DNA from: a virus
Length of the DNA: 64,000 nt
Reading direction: 5' to 3' (one strand)
Virus record (IMG/VR): IMGVR_UViG_3300031957_002938
Location: 1 to 64,000 of that record
The translations under genes and the position numbers were made by a program. The notes below the pieces were generated by a model that was given only the letters and a program-made list of their open reading frames with translations, was not told the DNA's origin and ran no database searches. Position 1 is the stretch's first letter; each line of letters opens with the position of its first letter. Of the stretch, positions 63,450-64,000 are shown one piece after another.

Positions 63450-64000
63450 CACAAGTATACATACATGGAATTTTGGCTCGGGAATACGGCGATAATTTTA
63501 AATTGAGCCTACCAAACCCAAAAGATGTCTTAGAGGCTATAGATTGTAATAGGATTGGTTTTATTCAAAGGTTAGTGGAATTACAAAAACAAGGATTTTG
63601 CTACGATATTATAATAGACAAAAAAAGAGTCACCCAAGAAGAACATATGACAGGGGTCAAAAACCCTAAAACTATAGATTTAGTTCCAGCTATCACAGGA
63701 GCAGGACCATTCGCGGGTGTTTTTCTTTTTTTAGGCTCGGGAACCCTTTTAGCTAACATAGCCGTTTCACTTATATTCGCTGCGATTTCTTACGCTTTAA
63801 CACCTAAACCAGAAGTAGAAGCTTTGGAGATCGAGGCAGATGCATCTAAATCTTCCCTTATATTCAGTAATACAGTCAATGTAGCTAGCCAAGGTTCCCC
63901 AGTCCCGATTGGATATGGTAGATTAAAGGTAGGTTCACAAGTGATACAAGCCACAATTAAATCATTTCCTCAACATCAAGCGCCACAAGAATCTTTAGGG
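63446..64000 (+). CDS. Tail assembly protein I-like, 5' part
   Basis: The ATG at 63446 overlaps the K-like stop (ATGA) and the frame is open to the window end (185 codons). The start MTQVYIHGILAREYGDNFKL and hydrophobic middle (FAGVFLFLGSGTLLANIAVSL), then NVASQGSPVPIGYGRLKVGS match lambda gpI. The host-specificity protein J should follow outside the window. Confidence 0.85.
   Translation, partial: MTQVYIHGILAREYGDNFKLSLPNPKDVLEAIDCNRIGFIQRLVELQKQGFCYDIIIDKKRVTQEEHMTGVKNPKTIDLVPAITGAGPFAGVFLFLGSGTLLANIAVSLIFAAISYALTPKPEVEALEIEADASKSSLIFSNTVNVASQGSPVPIGYGRLKVGSQVIQATIKSFPQHQAPQESLG

Noticed and set aside
1-64000. Integrase, repressor or attachment site
   Set aside because: No tyrosine or serine recombinase and no clear repressor gene was seen in this window; the lifestyle cannot be decided from it.

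Overview
The window is one continuous stretch of a tailed double-stranded DNA phage genome (siphovirus-like, lambda-type tail tip) of low GC content, apparently of a marine or aquatic Gram-negative bacterium. Packaging, capsid, neck, tail tube, tape measure and tail-tip genes are all recognisable. An outer-membrane beta-barrel gene and a spanin-like lipoprotein point to a Gram-negative host. NrdAB, PhoH, Hsp20, MazG and an Nmad1-like protein are common in aquatic phages. Neither end of the phage is in the window: genes run off both edges.

Layout. 1-5.9 kb (minus): GNAT enzyme, two glycosyltransferase-like proteins, a basic protein and class I ribonucleotide reductase. 6.1-8.96 kb (plus): sigma factor, SSB, glycosyltransferase, Hsp20 and an FmdB-like protein. 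9-24.8 kb: tail genes with tube-like paralogues, a lambda M-like protein, a 2132-residue tape measure, two chaperone-like proteins, and a plus-strand neck/tube block. 24.9-35.4 kb (minus): capsid, decoration protein, protease-scaffold, portal, terminase, an ERCC4-type nuclease, a small-terminase candidate, a second sigma factor and a zinc ribbon, followed by PhoH and another tube-like protein. 37.3-44.5 kb: mostly plus-strand small genes, each with its own promoter, separated by GC-rich palindromes. 44.5-53.4 kb (minus): metalloproteases, a class-I-shaped tRNA reading UUA, a RuvB-like ATPase, endonuclease VII, MazG, an Nmad1-like protein and small membrane proteins. 53.4-60.9 kb: nucleases, pyrophosphatase, beta-propeller protein with 21-bp repeats, endolysin, holin, sensor-like membrane protein, outer-membrane protein and spanin candidates. 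60.9 kb to the end (plus): lambda L-, K- and I-like tail-tip genes.

The most distinctive signal is transcriptional. (1) About seventeen sigma70-like promoters (TTGnnn, 16-17 bp, usually TATACT) sit so close to an ATG (usually 6 nt after the -10 box) that the mRNAs should be leaderless. They dominate 37.6-43.4 kb. (2) A second motif, AGTGTAA, lies 8-14 nt upstream of the start codon at the head of at least twelve genes or operons on both strands, mostly structural, lysis and metabolic genes. It is a candidate late promoter for one of the two phage sigma factors. (3) Five copies of an ~80-bp palindromic element (hairpin, GC-rich core, hairpin) separate the small genes. (4) The tape measure carries a likely PD-(D/E)XK nuclease domain framed by repeated GYIPNFA motifs. 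Genes downstream in each operon commonly start in ATGA or TAATG overlaps, so translational coupling probably takes over after a leaderless first cistron.
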